From JBFHIJ01 sp041596515 (GTDB lineage Bacteria > Bacteroidota > Ignavibacteria > Kapaibacteriales > UBA2268): 64,000 bases of DNA. The position numbers and the translations under genes were made by a program. The notes beneath the pieces are model-generated. The model was given only the letters and a program-made list of their open reading frames with translations, ran no database searches and was not told the origin of the DNA. Location: the NCBI GenBank assembly GCA_041596515.1, contig JBFHIJ010000005.1, positions 1 to 64,000 of the forward strand, in the 5' to 3' direction. This document shows, one piece after another, positions 60,468 to 64,000 of the stretch. Position 1 is the first letter of the stretch. Every line of letters starts with the position of its first letter.

Positions 60468-61454
60468 ATGGCGAATCTAACGACTAAGTATATGGGGTTG
60501 ACTCTAAGAAACCCAATTATTGTCGGCAGTTCAGGTCTTACAGACAGTTTAGACAATATTAAGCATCTTTATGAAAAAGGTGCTGGTGCTGTTGTTCTTA
60601 AATCACTTTTTGAAGAAGAAATTCAGGCAGAAATGCGTCAGGCACAAAATCAAGCTGCTTCACCCGGCACTATTTATCCTGAAATTTTTGATTTCTTTGA
60701 TTATGATGAAATGGAAGACAGTGTTAGTAAATATCTATTCCTAATCGAAGATGCTAAAAAAGCTGTGGACATTCCAATCATTGCTTCTGTCAACGCAGTA
60801 TCTTCTAACGAGTGGACTTCTTTTGCGAAGAGAATCGAAGCTGCCGGTGCTGATGCACTTGAACTTAATGCTTTTATCCTTCCTTCTGATGTTAATAGAT
60901 CTTCAGAACAAAACGAACAGATTTACTTTGACATTATTGAAAAAGTAAAAAAAGAAGTATCAATTCCAATATCTATGAAGATAAGCTATTACTTTTCTAA
61001 CTTAGGTCAGATGATTCAAAAACTTTCTCAATCAGGTTTGGCTTCTCTTGTACTATTCAATAGATTCTATAGTCCTGACTTTGACATTAATAATTTTACT
61101 GTAAACTCAGCAAGTGTATTAAGCAATCCGAGTGACTTGCCTATTTCTTTGAGATGGGTTGCTATCATGGCTAACAGAGTGAATTGCGATTTGGCTGCTT
61201 CTACAGGAGTCCATGATGGACAAGCTGTAGTTAAACAGTTATTAGCAGGTGCAAATGCTGTACAGTTAGTTTCTACATTTTATAAAAACGGTCCGGAATA
61301 TTTAGAAAATGTATTAATTGACTTAGAAAACTGGATGCACGACCATGAATATGAAACTATTGATGACTTCAGAGGTAAATTGAGCTATGAAAAAGCTGCA
61401 AACCCTGCTGCATTAGAACGCGTTCAGTTTATGAGGCACTTTAGTGGTAAGTAA
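60468..61454 (+). CDS. Dihydroorotate dehydrogenase-like flavoprotein
   Basis: The 328-residue TIM-barrel protein resembles class 1 dihydroorotate dehydrogenases: LTTKYMGLTLRNPIIVGSSG at the start, IIASVNAVSSNEWTSFAKRI, and a C-terminal FMN phosphate-binding part (AASTGVHDGQAVVKQLLAGA, NAVQLVSTFY). The active-site segment that normally reads NxSCPN is ELNAFILPSD here, so the catalytic cysteine of true PyrD is absent. It is therefore probably a related oxidoreductase of unknown substrate. It is monocistronic, with a -7 box and a bidirectional terminator. Confidence 0.75.
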   Translation: MANLTTKYMGLTLRNPIIVGSSGLTDSLDNIKHLYEKGAGAVVLKSLFEEEIQAEMRQAQNQAASPGTIYPEIFDFFDYDEMEDSVSKYLFLIEDAKKAVDIPIIASVNAVSSNEWTSFAKRIEAAGADALELNAFILPSDVNRSSEQNEQIYFDIIEKVKKEVSIPISMKISYYFSNLGQMIQKLSQSGLASLVLFNRFYSPDFDINNFTVNSASVLSNPSDLPISLRWVAIMANRVNCDLAASTGVHDGQAVVKQLLAGANAVQLVSTFYKNGPEYLENVLIDLENWMHDHEYETIDDFRGKLSYEKAANPAALERVQFMRHFSGK

Positions 61455-61473
61455 AATTTAATCTTTCCAACTT

Positions 61474-61515
61474 AAAAAAAGCAGAGATATATACTAAATA
61501 TACCTCTGCTTTTTT
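61474..61515. terminator. Bidirectional terminator between convergent genes
   Basis: AAAAAAGCAGAG and CTCTGCTTTTTT form a perfect 12-bp stem with A/T runs outside both arms. It serves the flavoprotein gene (+) and the cytochrome gene (-). Confidence 0.88.
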
Positions 61516-61540
61516 GATAATATGCTTACTATTTATTTGT

Positions 61541-63358
61541 CTATTTTATAAATTTATAAGTGATTTTAGAATCGTCTAAAGTCAAGTTTGCAATATAAAC
61601 TGCATTTGTTTTTAGCTTGTCTAGATTTACATCATTTCTGCCCAAAATTAGATTATGAGCATTTTGATAGACTATTTTCCCATTTATATCAGCTATAACT
61701 AAAGAGCTATTTTCATCTGAAGAACAACTAATCACGAGTTTCCCATTGCTATAGTACATTTTTTGTGCATTTTCATTCCTTTCATCTATGCTAGTTAAAG
61801 ATATCTCAAGGGTTTTGGTTGATATAGTCTCAGGCATATTGGGATGTGAATCATAAAGATTAATTATCTCTGTTATTTCGTTTGTACTGATGCCGGAGAG
61901 GTAGTCAATCAAACCCGGCTTCACTGTCTGATAGAGCAGGTTAGCAGTAACAGTGTATGTACCATTTGGTAGAGGTGGCAATTTGTAGTATATATAATCC
62001 TTACCATCTATTCCAAAATTATTATCACTTAAGGCATTGCCATATATAGCGCAAGTATCATAGCTTGGGCTGTTCCTGTCAAATCCGCGTGGAGGAATTC
62101 TATTGTCCTTTACAAATTGAGATGCTTTCAATAAAGCAAAAGTAGGATTACCATTCACATCTGCCGGAGTGGCTTCCCAGATTTGAATTTCTTCATCAGT
62201 TTGTATAGTATCGCTATGCCCAAAAGTAACATTTGGATTATTCAAAATTCTTCCCTTGTCTGATGGCGTACCTGATTCATAATATACTATACCATCCGAA
62301 TCTTTAATAATTAACTGAAGCCACATCCTTCTAAAAGGAATTCCTGAAGGTAATTTGTGACCTGTCAGATTTGTTACTTCTACTTGAATATAGTCACCTT
62401 GATGAGCTAAAGTAAGATTTGCTGCTTTCGCCAAATTGTTTTTTGTTGCTTGTATAGTATTATCATACAATGTCGAATTTGCAGACATGGTGCTACCATT
62501 GGCTTCCATACTCTTTATTATTCCCAACATATAAGCATTTCCACCAACGAAGTCATGCTTCCAAAATGGTGAGCGTAAGGTTGTATTCCATGCAGGAACA
62601 GTCGCAATGTCTATGCCTTCGTCAATTCTCGGCATGTGACATTCCTGACAGCTCTGACCTTCGGCAGGGAAGCTGCTAATTTTCCATTCTATATACGGAG
62701 TTTGCTCAGGGAAAGTCCCGGCAGGAACTCCACTATCATCAAAATATGGTGCAAAAAGAGTGTGACAGGTAGCGCATAGCTCCGAATGAGCCATTGCCGC
62801 TCTATACTCAGGTGTATAGTTGACATTATTTTGCATTGGATTGAGTAATGGATTTTGATAAGGTCCATAGATTTTTCTACTGTTATCTATTAGATAATTT
62901 CCAGAGTAAGAAGCAGCAGATTCGAATTCCGAATTTTGTACTTGGTGGCATACAGTGCAACTTACTCCGTCTAAAGCGAGCTCATTTTGGTAAAGGTCGG
63001 AAAGCATGAAACTCTCAGAACCTCCTTCTTTTGCCTGCCTATTACCCATAGGAGCGTGGCATCTTGTGCAAGTGGATTCAATAATATCGCTGTATTCCTG
63101 ATGAGCGTGTGACTCTTCGGAGACAACTGCTCGCCAAAGTGGATCTTTTGCTGAATGAGCCATCATAGTGCTCCTCCAAAGAGTAACAGGAGACACATCT
63201 ACTCCCTGGTAGTCGAGAGCCACTCCGTCAGATTCGTGGCACATAACGCAATTACCCGAACCACTAAATAAAGAACTGGTTTGAATAGTGAGTAAGCTCA
63301 GAGCATATAAGGAAATTGCTCCTAAGGCTAATAATACAATTACAATAATCTTTTTCAT
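61541..63358 (-). CDS. Secreted five-haem cytochrome c with T9SS sorting domain
   Basis: From the ATG at 63358 (TTGGAGG upstream; the 63370 reading would start inside that site) the protein has 605 residues. It has a signal peptide (MKKIIVIVLLALGAISLYA) and five CxxCH haem-binding motifs: CVMCH, CTRCH, CTVCH, CATCH and CQECH, all in the first 250 residues. A beta-rich middle and a C-terminal T9SS-like sorting domain (MYYSNGKLVI, SLVIADINGKIVYQ, AVYIANLTL) follow. It should be an extracellular or surface electron carrier. No partner oxidoreductase is adjacent, and the electron acceptor is unknown. Confidence 0.85.
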   Translation of the reverse strand: MKKIIVIVLLALGAISLYALSLLTIQTSSLFSGSGNCVMCHESDGVALDYQGVDVSPVTLWRSTMMAHSAKDPLWRAVVSEESHAHQEYSDIIESTCTRCHAPMGNRQAKEGGSESFMLSDLYQNELALDGVSCTVCHQVQNSEFESAASYSGNYLIDNSRKIYGPYQNPLLNPMQNNVNYTPEYRAAMAHSELCATCHTLFAPYFDDSGVPAGTFPEQTPYIEWKISSFPAEGQSCQECHMPRIDEGIDIATVPAWNTTLRSPFWKHDFVGGNAYMLGIIKSMEANGSTMSANSTLYDNTIQATKNNLAKAANLTLAHQGDYIQVEVTNLTGHKLPSGIPFRRMWLQLIIKDSDGIVYYESGTPSDKGRILNNPNVTFGHSDTIQTDEEIQIWEATPADVNGNPTFALLKASQFVKDNRIPPRGFDRNSPSYDTCAIYGNALSDNNFGIDGKDYIYYKLPPLPNGTYTVTANLLYQTVKPGLIDYLSGISTNEITEIINLYDSHPNMPETISTKTLEISLTSIDERNENAQKMYYSNGKLVISCSSDENSSLVIADINGKIVYQNAHNLILGRNDVNLDKLKTNAVYIANLTLDDSKITYKFIK

Positions 63359-63830
63359 AAAAACCTCCAATTAAAATGCTTTACAGTAATATACACAGCT
63401 AACATGAAAAAGTAAAATAGCAGAAAGGTCATTATCTCAATTATTCATCATGTTTTTAAGGAGGCATTTCTAAGCTATGATTATTTGCTTGTTAGTTGAT
63501 ATTATTTTAGGTGTAAAATGGCTAATATAAGAGAAATTCATCCTATCTAAAACAATGCATTAAGGTGTTTGGCTACACTAAATAATGTGTAAAATAAAAT
63601 ATTGAAAAACTCAAAAATATTTTTGATTCTTTCCACTTGATTATATTTGCGAATGGCAATAAGGATAAGTTTGTTCCGTTTAATGAATATTGTTTGGCGA
63701 GGCAAAATATTGAATGTCTGTTAAAGACTTAATTTACTTTCGAGTTACAGTATTTTTGTTTCTCATTCGTACTTAGAATATGCTATTAAAATAATACAGA
63801 ATATAAATATTTCTATAGTGGAGTTATATC
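63359..63830. other. Intergenic region with a start-less open fragment
   Basis: About 470 bp between the cytochrome gene (leftward) and the E2 gene (rightward). From about 63592 to 63732 the plus strand is open and reads like protein (NIEKLKNIFDSFHLIIF, KFVPFNEYCLARQNIECLL) but has no start codon; it may be a relic. A TATTTTTG box at 63751-63758 can serve the next gene. Nothing else is recognised. Confidence 0.35.
63751..63758 (+). promoter_or_regulatory. Bacteroidota -7 element upstream of the E2 gene
   Basis: TATTTTTG fits TAnnTTTG, giving a predicted leader of about 65 nt to the ATG at 63831. No clear -33 box is seen. Confidence 0.3.
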
Positions 63831-64000
63831 ATGAAATTAGAAATTGTAATGCCAAAAATGGGTGAATCATTGCAGGAAGGAACAATCACTAAATGGTTGA
63901 AAAACGTAGGCGATAAAGTAGAAAGAGACGAAATGATTTTAGAAATATCTACAGATAAGGTTGATACTGAGGTGCCTTCACCTAATGAAGGGACTTTAGT
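63831..64000 (+). CDS. 2-oxoacid dehydrogenase E2, lipoyl domain (cut by window end)
   Basis: The first 57 residues are a lipoyl domain: MKLEIVMPKMGESLQEGTI, then ISTDKVDTEVPSPNEGTLV with the lipoyl-lysine at residue 43. This is the start of a dihydrolipoamide acyltransferase (E2) of a pyruvate, 2-oxoglutarate or branched-chain complex; which one cannot be told without the catalytic domain. GTGGAG precedes the ATG. The gene continues past the window. Confidence 0.88.
   Translation, partial: MKLEIVMPKMGESLQEGTITKWLKNVGDKVERDEMILEISTDKVDTEVPSPNEGTL

Overview
This AT-rich window (roughly one third G+C by eye) comes from a bacterium of the Bacteroidota/Chlorobiota (FCB) group. Three predicted secreted proteins end in the type IX secretion (T9SS) C-terminal sorting domain. 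Many outer-membrane lipoproteins, OmpA/PD40 proteins and small beta-barrels are present, and several genes are preceded by the Bacteroidota-type -7 element TAnnTTTG. A flagellar filament cluster, an flhB gene and a near-consensus sigma-28 promoter sit in the same genome. Flagella are uncommon in classical gliding Bacteroidota, so a deep lineage such as Kapabacteria or Ignavibacteria is my inference; it cannot be proved from the window.

Layout: 0-10 kb holds the edge of an insertion sequence, an NtrC-type regulator, a CPBP membrane protease, flhB, an AlkD-like repair protein, a divergent signalling pair (SpoIIE-type phosphatase and TPR histidine kinase), and a NUDIX / TrpF-like / barrel operon. 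This is followed by mobile-element debris (9.3-10 kb). 10-15 kb: Pit-type phosphate transporter, hemW, a UmuD-like S24 peptidase and thiamine pyrophosphokinase. 15-21 kb is the most accessory part: a candidate structured small RNA, a cysteine-rich lipoprotein frame broken by an amber codon, two exported thioredoxin-fold proteins (WCGPC and CPSC) and a T9SS beta-propeller. 21-33 kb is mostly housekeeping: ftsL-ftsI, a 59-residue TerB-like gene, a DUF4397 lipoprotein, lon, an aminotransferase, rimO-nhaA. 33-45.7 kb: FIST sensor, T9SS subtilisin, quinone reductase-like protein, and a PorE-like lipoprotein / PBP1A / FAH-hydrolase / two-lipoprotein run.

45.7-49.7 kb is a compact filament module: fliC, fliS, fliD, flaG, a possible FlgN/FliT-type chaperone gene and flgM. 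The sigma-28 promoter in front of fliC and the anti-sigma-28 gene at the end suggest the usual late-gene checkpoint. 49.9-64 kb: ssb, an MCE-domain protein, an O-methyltransferase, a VWA-OmpA lipoprotein, pyrE, a polyprenyl synthase, barrels with deoC, a tandem pair of paralogous helical-plus-barrel proteins, an AraC/GyrI regulator, a dihydroorotate-dehydrogenase-like protein, a T9SS-targeted five-haem cytochrome, and the start of a 2-oxoacid dehydrogenase E2 gene cut by the window end.

No tRNA, rRNA or CRISPR array was seen. I found no single large undescribed system. The strongest leads are the amber-interrupted cysteine-rich lipoprotein with its redox neighbours, the candidate small RNA upstream of it, the TrpF-like protein without the usual catalytic cysteine, the tandem helical/barrel proteins and the T9SS cytochrome.
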